A stretch of DNA of 64,000 nucleotides from Moniliella sp. 'wahieum' (lineage: Eukaryota > Basidiomycota > Moniliellomycetes > Moniliellales > Moniliellaceae). Below the pieces are notes generated by a model. It worked only from the letters and a program-made list of their open reading frames with translations, was not told where the DNA came from and did no database searches. Shown one piece after another: positions 43,328 through 54,360 of the stretch (position 1 is the first letter of the stretch; the number at the start of each line of letters is the position of its first letter). The stretch is from the NCBI GenBank assembly GCA_003971905.1, contig RSEE01000014.1:558001-622000 (forward strand), given 5' to 3'. The position numbers were made by a program, and so were the translations under genes.

Positions 43328-46300
43328 ATGTCTGCGCCCATGGCCGGCATCTCCCTCACCACGCGCTTTCTCCGGCTCGTCCGCCGACTGGTACGCCGCC
43401 CCGCCGCTGCCACCCGCCGCCGCCGCCTCTCCGTCCCCCCCGCCATCGGCATCACGCCGCCAGCTCGCCCCCTCGCCCTCCTTCCACACCGCCCCGCCTC
43501 CTCCCCCTCCCCCCTTCCGTCCATCTCCCCCTCCGCCTGCATCCGCCGCGCCCCCCCTTCCGCCCCTCCCACAGCGTTTCCATCCGGACCAGCCCTTGGG
43601 GCTGACCTGGCCCTGCCCAGCATGAGTGCTATCGGTGTTGGCATCCCAGGTCCTCCCAGCTCGACCTCGGCCAGCACCGCCACCACCAATGTTGCCGGTG
43701 CCGGTGCCAATGGGAAGGTCTCCAGCCGTGCCCGTGTGGTTTCGCCCGTGTTCAATGTCGCTTTCCTCCCGCTCCCCATTTGCCTCCGCACCCGCGGCGG
43801 CGTCAACGTCGGCTGGCCCACCTTTGTCCACCCCCGCCTTGCGCAGTACCTCAGCATCGAACCAACTTGCTCCTGTCTATTCCGACTCCGAAACCTCTGG
43901 TGGGGTTAGCCGCGACTCGTCGCCGCCACCCGATGGCGAGGTTCAGGCGCGCGCCGAATGGGAGCAGAGACAGCTGCTTAAGACCAAAGCCAAGTCTTCC
44001 TCTTCCCGCACCGCCACGAGGGCGTCCATCTCACCAGGTAGAGACGGGGCCGGATCCCCCATCATGTCCCGCATGCGCTGGGGTCACCCACGTGACCGCG
44101 ACCGTGCTGAAGTGATGCCAACGAACGTGCCTGTGGCCCAAACTGCCGGGCCCCGACCCCTTCCTCCCGATCAAGTATTCGCAGCCGCTGACCCCTCGGT
44201 CCTGGATGGCTCAATGGGTGTTGTTACTATGGTCGGCGAAGGTGCACCGCGGGCTACCACCCCTGGCCGGCCTTGGCAATCAGTCCCTAATCCTTACATG
44301 GCGCCCACTCCCGATCCGGATCGGGACGCTCCCCTCCTGCCACCAACAAGTAGCCTCCCGGTAGCAGTGGGCGTGGCGGTCACGACACCTCGCAAGGAAA
44401 GCCTGGACATTCCCATGTCCACCTCGCCTCTGACACGCCCTCAACTCCTCCCCCTCCGGTTCCAGAGAAGGATGCGCCCCGAGCCCATCAATCTACCTCC
44501 CCCCCTTTGGGCTCCCCACAGGAGCTGTCTGGCATCCAGGCTAACCCAGAGCTCGCTGGACGGGCAAGGCGGACTCGGTCAGGTTCGCGGGAGCAGCCTA
44601 ACGTTGTTTCCTGGCCAGGCCCACCTACGGGGGCTGGTGGGGCTGGGCTGACGACTCAGCAGCTCCAGAAGCAACAGGCCAAGGAGCAACGCCGCTCGGT
44701 GGCTGCTATGGGTCGCGCCGGACCCTATGGTGCCATGAGTATGGGAAGTATGCGTGGTGCATTGGCAGAGAATGGGCCGTACCCAGTGTTTGGACCGCCA
44801 GGCGGCAGCTCAGGGCATGCCAAACTTACGCCAGCGGCGCTCAAGTACGCGATTTCTCTCCAAGCCCGCCACACTCCTGTTGCACCTTACGAGCTACCAT
44901 CGGGTGCCCTTTTCCCAGCACCCGCTTATCTTTCCGCGTTGCTGACGGGGCTTGCGAGTGATCCGCCTCCTCCTCCGGATGCTGTACTGGGTCCAAAGGG
45001 GGAAGCTGTCTTTTTCGGTCTGCTGCCGCAGCGGACGATGGTCGCGCCTTTTGAGATCCAGGCTGCTAAGAAACGTGACGCTCTATCACTGTATGGCTCA
45101 TGGCCACCCCCCTCCTCCCGCTACTGAAGAGTCTGCAAGTGACCCGGATAAGCCCAAGTCTGGTCGGGACGAGGCATGCCTAGAGTGTCTGATGCGGGAT
45201 CAGGACGTGATCGATATAATTGTCTCTGGGCCTCACGTATGGGACCGTCCATCGGATGCTGAGTGGTGGGCCACCTGTGCGGCGGAAGAGAAGCTGGATG
45301 CTCAATGCTTACAAGGCCTTGTTGGCTACACTTCGGGAGGAGAGTCCCTATCACACCCCCTCGGCCAGCCATTCGAACGGATCCTCGGTACCATGGCGCG
45401 CTCGATGACCGACTCGGGCGCAAGCGAGGAAGAGGGACTGCAGCAATCGGCCAGCCTGGCCCACGTGCGTGCTTTACGCTCTCGTCTCAAGGTCAAGCAA
45501 ATTCGAAAAGGAGAGCGCCTGACTCTTGAAGCCCTGAAGCGGCACACCCAGATGGTATGTTTTTTTTTCCTCTCTATCGAAGCAGGCAGCTGACCGAACG
45601 TCACACCAGAACATCCCCGCCACCTCGCATCGCCAGAAGACCCTGCAAGCCTATTTGGCTGACCAGGCTCGCTATTTGGCTGAGGCCCAAGCTCTTTCTC
45701 AATCCCAGGCCCATCCGCCCACCCAATCAACTCACCAACCTGATGTCGGGAGCATCGCAAGTGACCGCTCTGGTGTGCGGATGAGCGGTACCAGTCCTTA
45801 CACCACCCTTGGGGAATCGAGTATGATAATGTGGTCCTGCGCAAAAGCCCTTCTTCGCTCTCCCGCCCCCTTACTGCCCAAAAGGCCCATCTTCCGCCAC
45901 TCACCAGTGGGGCACCTCGGAGGATCGTTCATGAGCTGACTCTGGACGAGGCTGAGAGGAGGGAAAAGGAGCGGGACATTGCACTGGCTCAACAGGCACG
46001 CACCAAGTTGACCAGAGGAGGGAGTGATCCCGAATGGCCCCAAACGCCTATGTCTGACGCATCGAAGGTGGGCCCCGCTCTGTCTCAGCCCAGCTTTCAA
46101 GGGCGTACGATGGGGACGATCTAACGCCGCCCGTCGCACCATTTGCTCCTCACTCATCTGCTCCTGGGAGCCCCTCCAGTCTGGGACCACCACGGGGGTC
46201 TTGGCCGTCTCCTCTTCCTGGCTCTGGGGTACCCGTCAGCGCTAGCCGCTTGGGCACCTCACCCGCTCCTTCTGCCTCTCTCCTTGCTGGACATGCACGT

Positions 46301-47681
46301 CGCCTTGTCATCTTCGGAGCGCAGACTAACCCCGCCTGCCCCATCTGCTTTGGCCACTCAAGCGCAGGCTCAAGCACAGACTCAAGCACCGTTGCAGTCT
46401 CAGTTTTCTCCTTCCTCATCGGGACGTCCGAAAACTCAAGGTCAATTCACTCCTATCTCGAGTCCTTACATGTACGGTGCCAATTCTCTCTCCGATCCGG
46501 TTCGTGCGCCTCACCCCTCCAGCTCGCTCGTCGCCCCTGAGCTTTCTACCGCACGGAGCCCCCCAAGGACCGTTGGGACGGGGAAGAAGAAGAAAGGATG
46601 GAGGGCTCTTTTTGGCCGGGGAAAACACACCCCTACCTCTGCCCCTGCTCTTGCCCCGATGCCTACTCCAGGTATGAGCCAACACGGGACAAATGGGCAC
46701 CTCTACACGTCAGCCTCCGATGTGGACCTTCTTCAGCCTTCTCTTCTCCAGCACCTCCAAACCCTTCCTCGCCCGAATGGGATGACTTGTCGCCTCCTCA
46801 CGCCCCGGCCTTGACGGGATGGATCCAACGAGCACGGCGCTCGACGGCTTCGCTCTCAAACCTGCTCGAGCGGGAACGAGAGCCTCGAGACAAGGAGGCG
46901 AAGGAAAGGGAGGATAACCAGGCTGCGCGCTCCTGGACAAAATCGTCAACCATGTTGCTGCCCGACCGGCGTTGGCCTGGTCACCCACATGCGACCATGC
47001 CATCTGCTGGTTCCAACAACCAAACGCCAACGCTCAGCGTCCCTTCTACCCTAGCGACCAGGGCGGCGCAGGGGAGGATTGCGCCCTTCCCCCCTCAAGA
47101 AGTGGGGGTACCCTGCGCTTGCCATCGTTCGTGGCCCAGGGACAGCCATGGCCGGCCCAGTCACGGGGTCGACTTCCATGTTTGGTTCAGCGTCACCACT
47201 GCTGCCCCCTGAGGAGTCATTGGAAGGGGCGAGGGACCGACATCGCTCTTGGTTGGCGCCGCAAGCACGTGCCCAAGTGCCTTGGGTGTGCCCATGTCCA
47301 TGCCCAAGGGGCACTGCAGGCGCCGCATGGCGGCCACCGTTCCCTGGCCAGGGCGTGTCCGGCGTGTCCGGCGTCTCAGCGGCGCCTCAGGTGTCGGCAA
47401 TGGGTTCTTCCTCGTTGTCCTCCCTTCCGCCCACGCAACCTTGGCGCCTATCACCACTGCCCACGCGGGACCGGCTGCCGTTCCACCTCTGGTCGGGGAG
47501 AGGCTCCCTTCCACCGCGTTGTCCCCCGGGGTTTCCTCAGGAGGACGACGCGCGAGCCCGCACCGAAATCGCTCCTGCCCAAGCTTCCCTTTGGACGCAA
47601 ACGGGACTCGATGGCCGTCGAGCCATATTAGACATGTTTGATTCGCTCCCAACCCAACCGTTTCTCCCTGGCTCTCGTTGA
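43328..47681 (+). CDS. Large Ser/Pro-rich hypothetical protein (basidiomycete-type)
   Basis: Function unknown. A Pro/Ala/Ser-rich N-terminal third is followed by better ordered sequence: SDSETSGGVSRDSSPPPDGE, LTPAALKYAISLQARHTPVA, PFEIQAAKKRDALSLYGSW and a Cys-containing block, CLECLMRDQDVIDIIVSGPHVWDRPSDAEW. Next come GERLTLEALKRHTQM, a clear 55-bp intron (45555-45609, GTATGT...CAG) and NIPATSHRQKTLQAYLADQA. I recall similar blocks (a C-x-E-C-M-x-RD motif, then LQAY) in hypothetical basidiomycete proteins, unverified. A Pro/Ser-rich C-terminal half with a basic KKKKGW patch follows. The reading frame changes several times, so exact ends are uncertain; the stop is given at 47681, but 47631 in another frame is possible. 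About 1430 residues. Confidence 0.65.
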
Positions 47682-49429
47682 GGCCTCTCGTCCTGGTCTC
47701 CTTCCCTCTTGACTTTTTCTTACCCACTTTGCACTTGGTCCCCCACCCATCCTCTCCTCCCCACCTAGCGTACGTTTTGTCCCACCTTGCCCCGTCCATC
47801 CGTTTTGTCTGCCCCAGTCGGGGAGGAGAGAGGATGGGCTTTGTTACGGTTTCAAGGCACTCCCCACTGGCTCGCTAGGATTCACAGCCTGGCCAATCTC
47901 CGATCGCACATCCTCAATCCAAGGACGTTGGTTGTATGGTTGTCCTCATCCGTAGCGGGTTCAGTCTCGACCGAGCCTGGACCGCCGGCTTTCGCCGCCG
48001 CCTCCTCTCTTCAGAGATCCTGTAGCCCCAAAGATGGCAGTACGCGCTGCCCCCTCTTTTGACAGCGGCAGGCGCCCATACGCCCTCACTCGTCTTAGGC
48101 CCTCATTCGCATGCGACAGCGGTCGGCTGGATTCCCAGCGCGTTCAAGCTTCACCCATTTCGAAATCAGAGCAGGGCTGGCTGGGCGGGTGCCTGTGGCC
48201 CACCGAGCGCGAGAGAAAGCTGGTGGCCTGGTCTTGTCATCCAAGCGGAGTGGGGGGTTCACCTCTTTGGAGATGCAACACCGCAGGATGCACCTGGTCC
48301 CACAGAGCGCGCACAACAGGCTTGGCCATATCCTGCGGATCAGATGGGCAATCGTTTGCCTCGATTCAGGAACTTGAGTCGCAATGGCCAAACCGAGAAC
48401 TCGAGGGAAGCGATTGCCCTAGTAGCCAGGCATATAGGAGCTTCATTTTGTTGGAAGCAGTTGAACGAAGACGGCTCTTGGTACAAGGCTACAGATGCTT
48501 CTTGGTGCCATGTCAGGAAGGGGGGGGGGTTGCGCAGAGCTGCTGCGACTGCCACCGCGCGTATGTGCACGTTTGGAGGGTGAAGCGGGTTCCATGTTCC
48601 TGCCTACTATACTACACTTGGCGAATGCGATACACTTCGGTGAGTTGGTGGACGGGTGTAAGACCAGACGAACCGGCAAGAGTTGGGTGATGAACCTCTG
48701 TGGTAATCCAAGCAATGCAATCGATGGTGGTGGTTAAGGTCTAAGCTCTAAGCCTTATGCCACACCTAGAGGAGACAGGGGTTCAAACAAGCCTGAGCAT
48801 ACACGGGGAGGCTTCGGAGGTCAAATAAGAGGCAACGGGTGATACTCGAAAAAGTGCTTTGGCTATGTACGGGACTGCGAGTCCCCACAACGGGGGAGAC
48901 AAGCTCGTTGCAGTCATAGTATCATTTACAGATGAGCGTAACAGTGGGACGCAGGGAGGTCTGTGCTTAAACCGTCCCCTCTGGCATCTGGCGTGTGCGT
49001 ATGTTGGCGCCAACCCGTTTAGGAAACCAAGGGAGCCGCCAGCAAGTCAGAGGACGCTATGACGCCCGCCATTTGTTTCCAACCCCGGGGTGGCGCGCTT
49101 GGATACGAATGAGCGTGGCAGGCGTCCAAGCAGTGAAGTAGCATATCTCGTCCATGATGGTACTCTCATCAGTTAATTCTTTGCAATGCATTGTAACCTC
49201 GCGTCGTCATAACCAGGGGGAAGGATGTTGGTTCGTGAGCGCGGCCCTTGGCACTTGAGGTTCTTGTCGCATTCCGCGTTTGATTCATCAATCGAACAAG
49301 CAGATCCTTCTCCCGACGTTCCGAAGGCGTTGCGGCAGTGCTCTCGTTAGCAGCGCTACTCCACCCTCCGATACGCAAACATCGCCTCCCGTAGTGCCAC
49401 CGAGCCCCACACCGTTCAAGTGGGGCCGG

Positions 49430-49450
49430 TCAAGCTTCAAGCTTCAAGCT
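49430..49450 (+). repeat. Heptamer TCAAGCT x3
   Basis: Three exact 7-bp copies. The reverse complement is a circular form of the TTGAAGC heptamer repeated at 53091-53111. Confidence 0.85.
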
Positions 49451-49680
49451 CCACTGGCGCAGTACAGTTTTCGCAGCCCACGGAAAGGAGGCCTGCTAAG
49501 GCCGATATGGAGCAAGCAAAACCTACGCCTCTCAAACCAAGACCCCGCCTCTACAGCTCATTAAGCTCATTGACGGCCAAGTCGATCACCGGGTTGACCC
49601 CCGATGCCCCTGTGAGGTGACGCATAAAAGCGTAACGCGTAGAGAATGCAGGCATCAGTATGTGTGGATGTAGATGGTGA

Positions 49681-49694
49681 GTGACTAGTGACTA
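49681..49694 (+). repeat. Heptamer GTGACTA x2
   Basis: An exact doublet followed by GTGAG. The same unit recurs at 42989 and, in reverse complement, at 50811. Confidence 0.8.
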
Positions 49695-50810
49695 GTGAGC
49701 TCTGCGCAATGGCCGACACGTATTGCGCGATATCACTCCCCAGGACGTTGGTACCATATAGCGGGGACAAGATGCAGCAGGAGGGAATAGGGGAAATCGC
49801 CGACAATCGAGATGCTCGTCTGGGATCGCTGGTGTGTGCCCAGCGCCCATCGCCGATGGGTTGGCACCCAAAACGCGCGCTTTTCTCCCCACGGTCTCAT
49901 TCCCATCAACCATCGAAACCATCGCGCCAGCGCGTCAGCGCTCAGCGTCATCGATCACCGATCACCGGTTTTCCGTCCCCACAGCGTTCCCAACCCCCGC
50001 CGGCAGATCACCGACATGATGATCAAACGTCCTGCCTCCTGAGCCATGTGCGGGCCAATGCGCGTGGGGACGTGGTGGGCGCGCGGGGAGGATGGGACGG
50101 GGAACGGTGGAAGGGCAGGATCGTGGATGTCGGATGGGGCGGGTGCGGCGCGGGTGGCAGGCGAGGCCCCCGCAGCCAGCGTATTTCCGCACATGGAGAT
50201 GGTGTGGGGCATGCCAGCCGCACATGGCAGCGCAAAAGGCGCCGCAGCGCTCGCGTGCGTTCTAAGGGCGGCGGGTGACCGGTGAAGGTCTGCGGGGGTA
50301 AGCGGCAACCGGCAACGGGTAACCGGTGAGGCTCACACCTCTGCTTGGGGCCAAGGGGTGGAGGAGGGCAGGGGTTCTGCGTGGAGGATCTGCGCGGGGG
50401 CTGATGCATGGGGTGTGCATGTGATTCATGGGATGCGATGTGATGCATGGATGCATGGATGCTGGGCTGGGCTGCGGGTGGGCCGCATTGGATATTGGCC
50501 AGGCCAGTGGTTGGTGTGGCTGGCCATTAACCAGTGGGCATGCAAGCCAGTGCGAGCGACGCGTGCGCCTGGCTCTTGCTGGTGTTGGCAGCGTGCTTCG
50601 CTGGTCGCATCGGGCAGACGCAGGGCACGGGGGCTGTGTGCGGCTGCGGCTGGCGCCAGCGGGACAAGCCGGGCCCAGGGCGGGGGGGACAGCATCGGCC
50701 GCAGTGGCGCTGTGCCTGCGGCTGGGGCGCGTGGGATGCGTCAGCGCTCCAGAGCTTCCGCTGCAGCCGCAGATGCATCTGGGCAGCGGGCGCTGCGGGC
50801 GGCGAATATA

Positions 50811-50831
50811 CTAGTCACTAGTCACTCGTCA
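50811..50831 (+). repeat. Heptamer CTAGTCA x3 (last copy CTCGTCA)
   Basis: Three tandem 7-bp units, about 335 bp upstream of the ATG at 51165. They are the reverse complement of the GTGACTA repeat. Confidence 0.8.
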
Positions 50832-51164
50832 CTCACACTCCAGCATTCGGTTGAATAGTTGAATTGAGACGTTGAGCAAGCACGCCCAGCACACGTGCCA
50901 CGAGCCAAGCGTGCCTTATCTGCCACCGCTACTTTTATTGGTGCGGTCGAGCCCCTAACCCTCCGTCCCCCTCCTCCCTTTCCTCCACCCTCCACCCACC
51001 CCCCCCCCCCCAGCTATGGCCATCATACGCACCGCCACAGCCTAAACGGCGCCTCCTCTCCTCCACCCAGCAGCTGCCCCCACGCCGTCCATCTCGCTTC
51101 CCGCGTCCCTTCCGTCGCCTCCCACCCAGCCCTCCCACTCCCCCCACCTCCCCCTACAGCAACC

Positions 51165-52298
51165 ATGTCCGCCACCTCCACCCCCAATCCCGCCCCCCCA
51201 ATCTCCGCCGAGATACCTGAGCCCGAGCCCGAGCCTCTTTCAGCCCGGCTCCCGCGCCCCCCCATCCGGCCCATCCGACCTGCCTTGCGCTCCTGCCTCA
51301 GGCGTATGCCCAGCCCGACAGACACAGTCCTGCCGCGCTCGCTTCCTCGCCTCGTCACCCCATCCTCCTCATCCACCTCCCTGTCCTCGTCCGCGAGTAT
51401 CCGAACGGTGCGCTTTTCGGAGGAAGAGGTGCCTGTGTTTGTGACGCATAGCGCCAGCGACTATGACCGTCGGCCGTCTATGGTGGCCTACCATGGCATG
51501 GCAAGTCTTTTGGGTGCTGGTCCCCATCTCTGTGAGGGTCAGGAGGACGGCCAAGAGGCTCCTCCGCCCGGCACGGGAGCTGGACAGGCGTGGACCAAGG
51601 CCCGGATCGCCTCGGCCAACGCAGCCGAGATGGAGCAAGCGACCTCCCATCCTGATGTCGAGGACAGCGTCGAGGCTATGTGGGCCCTTGGCGCAGCGCG
51701 CCTCATGGGTCTTTCCTCGGAGGAGGGTTCTGCCGCTGCTGAAGAGGTCTGTACACCCGAGCAATTGCCAGCGCCGCGCATGCTCGCTTCGGCGCCTCCG
51801 GCTCTGGTTGTTTCGACAAGTGAGAGCCCTGCGTCTCCCGTCTCGAACACGTTTGGGTCGGACACCGAGTCGTCCTCGGACTCGGATGCAGACGTCGAGC
51901 CCCAGACCATCTTTTTGTTCTCGCTACGGGGGGATGAGAACGAGTTGACGGTGGCGCGGCCCAAGAAGCACAAGCCCAAGTCTACTCGCTCTGTTTCTCC
52001 CGAACCGGCATCGTCGACGAAACTGGCGCCGGTGCCAACGCTCGATGAAGATTGCATCCCCTCCTCTGCGCCCATCTCCATCTGTGGTGGTACGGGGGCG
52101 GGACGCAGCCCAAGTGCCCCGCCTCACCCCGAAGCCGAGTCGGGATGGATGTCCTTCTCGCCTCGCACCCCACCTGGGCTGTGTGGATCGACAGGCTCTG
52201 CCGCCTCGTCCCCATCGTCAACCGTATATTCCCGCTCGGCATCACCTACGATGCCATTGACCGTGGTGCCGACGCTACCACCACCCTCGGACCCCTGA
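51165..52298 (+). CDS. Hypothetical protein with RVxF-like motif
   Basis: One open frame of 377 residues, not identified. Pro/Ala/Ser-rich flanks surround a conserved-looking segment: RPIRPALRSCLRRMPSPTD, then SIRTVRFSEEEVPVFVTHSA followed by SDYDRRPSM. The RTVRF element fits the (R/K)-V-x-F docking motif for protein phosphatase 1, and a Leu-Arg-Ser-Cys-Leu element before VRF plus a following YDR box is a combination I recall from fungal regulatory proteins, unverified. Downstream are WALGAARLMGLSSEEGSA and an acidic Ser/Asp cluster (DTESSSDSDADVEP). The start at 51165 (AACCATG) was preferred over an in-frame Met at 50895, whose extension is only low-complexity Pro. No frame break is obvious. 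Confidence 0.65.
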   Translation: MSATSTPNPAPPISAEIPEPEPEPLSARLPRPPIRPIRPALRSCLRRMPSPTDTVLPRSLPRLVTPSSSSTSLSSSASIRTVRFSEEEVPVFVTHSASDYDRRPSMVAYHGMASLLGAGPHLCEGQEDGQEAPPPGTGAGQAWTKARIASANAAEMEQATSHPDVEDSVEAMWALGAARLMGLSSEEGSAAAEEVCTPEQLPAPRMLASAPPALVVSTSESPASPVSNTFGSDTESSSDSDADVEPQTIFLFSLRGDENELTVARPKKHKPKSTRSVSPEPASSTKLAPVPTLDEDCIPSSAPISICGGTGAGRSPSAPPHPEAESGWMSFSPRTPPGLCGSTGSAASSPSSTVYSRSASPTMPLTVVPTLPPPSDP

Positions 52299-54360
52299 GC
52301 AGAGCCGGGAACGTGCGCTGATGGGTATGGGGCCGCACCACCATGCCAAGCTGAACCGCAAGGCGCATGCCCAGCGGGTGCCTCATGGCCCGGTTCGGGT
52401 TGTTGGAGCAACCGCCACCGCCGTTGCCTGGCGGCCCCGCGGCTCAGGCCACGCCTGCACGCGGCCCTACCGCCCCTGTTTCTTACATGCAATAACCCCT
52501 GTTTTGTCTCCTTCTTTTTCATCCTCCTCCTCAGTATGGTTATACTCGCCTCGGTTTCTTTTCTGGTCCCTCTCCCACACGTTCGACGGCTTTGTGGCGA
52601 TGGTCTACGCGCGTCAGCGTGTACGCCTGACCACTTGGAGTGGTCACAGTATGGACTGTTTTTGTCATGGGCTTGCTTGGGGCTATTAGTATGCAGCGGT
52701 AGTGGTACATAGCCATTTTTGTGATATCTGCTTCGAACGTCGAGGACGAGGTAGCAGAGAAAGAGGCATTGCGCGGCGCACACGAAAAGGGGTGGCTTGG
52801 ATTCCATCACCATCATGGAGGCTCACCTGCCCAGCAGGACAGCACAATCACGGACAGTCTCGCTGACACTGTCGTGCTACGTCGCATTGTGGGTTAGTAC
52901 GTTAGTACGCTTGGGCCTCTCTGGTCCCTCGGGCATGGTAGGGGTAGGCGAGGACTCAGTGCTGCGCCAGAAGGTGGACGACTTGGGACTGCTCAACGTT
53001 ATGGCGGCGGTCTATGAGAAAAATTGATGAAGATCCAGCGTTTTGCTATCGGCGGCTTGCTTGTCTCTGTTTCCTGAACCAATCTTGGCCTTGAAGCTTG
53101 AAGCTTGAAGCGTGTGAAAGAAAGGTCTTTTGACCATGCCTATCTCCCCACACTATATCCCTCGGTTCCTCTTTTCCTGGTTCCTTAGTACTTACTGCAG
53201 ACCACAACCGACCACCAACAGGGAGACTGGTGTGCCCGCGCGTTCACAGATATCATGTTTTTACATGCACATGCTGTACCTCTACGTGAGTGTGTGAAGG
53301 CGTGAAGAGCGTGAGCCGACGGGGGCTGCGGCGCTGAGGACGTCGAGTGCAAAGTACAAGACCCCTGCTTACCCGGTGCAGGAGCTACGCTACAGCGGTC
53401 AGCGCTGAGCCGGGCAGGCAGACACCATATGGATTGGCCAGGACCACGTGTGTTCCAACCTGTGCAAGCTGCCCCAGTGCTCGCAGCTGGTTCAGCGTTG
53501 AGTTCAAGTTCAACGCAGCTTGAAGCTTGAATGTTCAACTTGACGCTTGACGCGACGCTTGAGTCTACGTGGACGCGTGGACGCGTGATGGAGCCACGGT
53601 GCAACAGCAGGCAACAGCATGTGGATGCCCCCCCCCAGCACCCGTTTCGCCACGCCGCCCATGCGCCGCCCCCGAGGTCCCGACGCGAGCGGCACATGCC
53701 TTCTGCGGGCATCACGCGTCCCTGCACCCCTCCGCCCGTTCTCTATGCGGGCCCGAACCAGCGTCGCGAGTACTCCGGCTGCGTACGCGGTTTAATCACT
53801 GTTGAATTCAACCCCGTGCTTTCTCGCCGCCGGGCAAAAGGGCGAGGGTGGATGGGTATGTGTGGCGAGGCGTCGTGCGAACAAGGGGGCTCGCAACTGG
53901 AATGGGGGTGGCAGGCTACGTGCATGGCCTAGGGCGTTGAGTACGTGGAGTACGTTGGAAGGCGGCAGCTATAATCGATGCATGCGATCGATGGTAATTC
54001 TCCGTGTGGGGGAGACGGGCGGCAGGAGACGACTGGTCCGAGTGGCAGTGGCGAGCGAGGACGGAGGGTGGGGGGATGGAGGAGGCATGGCAGTCGATGG
54101 CATGTCGATGGGCTCGGGCCCAGAAGCGACGAGCGCATCGCCGCCTGAAAAGGGAAAATTTGATTGGCGACAGCACGTGGTCCTCCCGGGCCTTGCCGCC
54201 GCTGCCCCCACCAGGCCACACCCGACCACACCACATGCTCTGCTGCGCACCCCGTGCACCCCACCCGGTGCTGGCCACGCTGGGCCTGCCCCAGCATGGC
54301 CGCCGCCGCTGCCCTTACACTTGCCCACGGCCACAGCCCTCCTCCCCACCACCACCCGCC
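52299..54360. other. Spacer with repeats and a possible small ORF
   Basis: No confident gene. A 76-residue plus-strand ORF (52797-53027) ending VDDLGLLNVMAAVYEKN has natural-looking composition but no support beyond that. Heptamer repeats lie at 53091-53111. Around 53510-53565 several AGCTTGA / CTTGACG units recur with 7-bp spacing. The last 400 bp is the G+C-rich leader region of the pseudokinase gene. Confidence 0.4.
53091..53111 (+). repeat. Heptamer TTGAAGC x3
   Basis: Three exact tandem copies. Two more AGCTTGA units occur at about 53517-53530. Confidence 0.85.

Larger units (their letters stand above)
47682..51164. other. 3.5-kb stretch with coding-like fragments but no supported gene
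   Basis: Fragments with protein-like composition occur on the plus strand, but each is short and in a different frame. Examples are HLFGDATPQDAPGPTERAQQ with QMGNRLPRFRNLSRNGQTEN (48240-48440), and a Lys/Pro/Ser-rich run near 49430-49617. They could be a frame-broken gene, a decayed gene or chance. The final kilobase is G+C-rich with ATGCATGG, GGGCT and GGTAACCGGTGA repeats and should include the promoter of the gene at 51165. Confidence 0.35.

Noticed and set aside
43166-43831. 221-residue Gly-rich minus-strand ORF
   Set aside because: It is the complement of the Pro/Ala-rich N-terminus of the plus-strand gene; the Gly-rich composition follows directly from that.
48730-48800. tRNA-like stretch with GGTTAAGG and GGTTCAAAC
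   Set aside because: The D- and T-arm look-alikes are present, but the acceptor and T stems do not pair, the B box lacks its final CC, and no T-run terminator follows.
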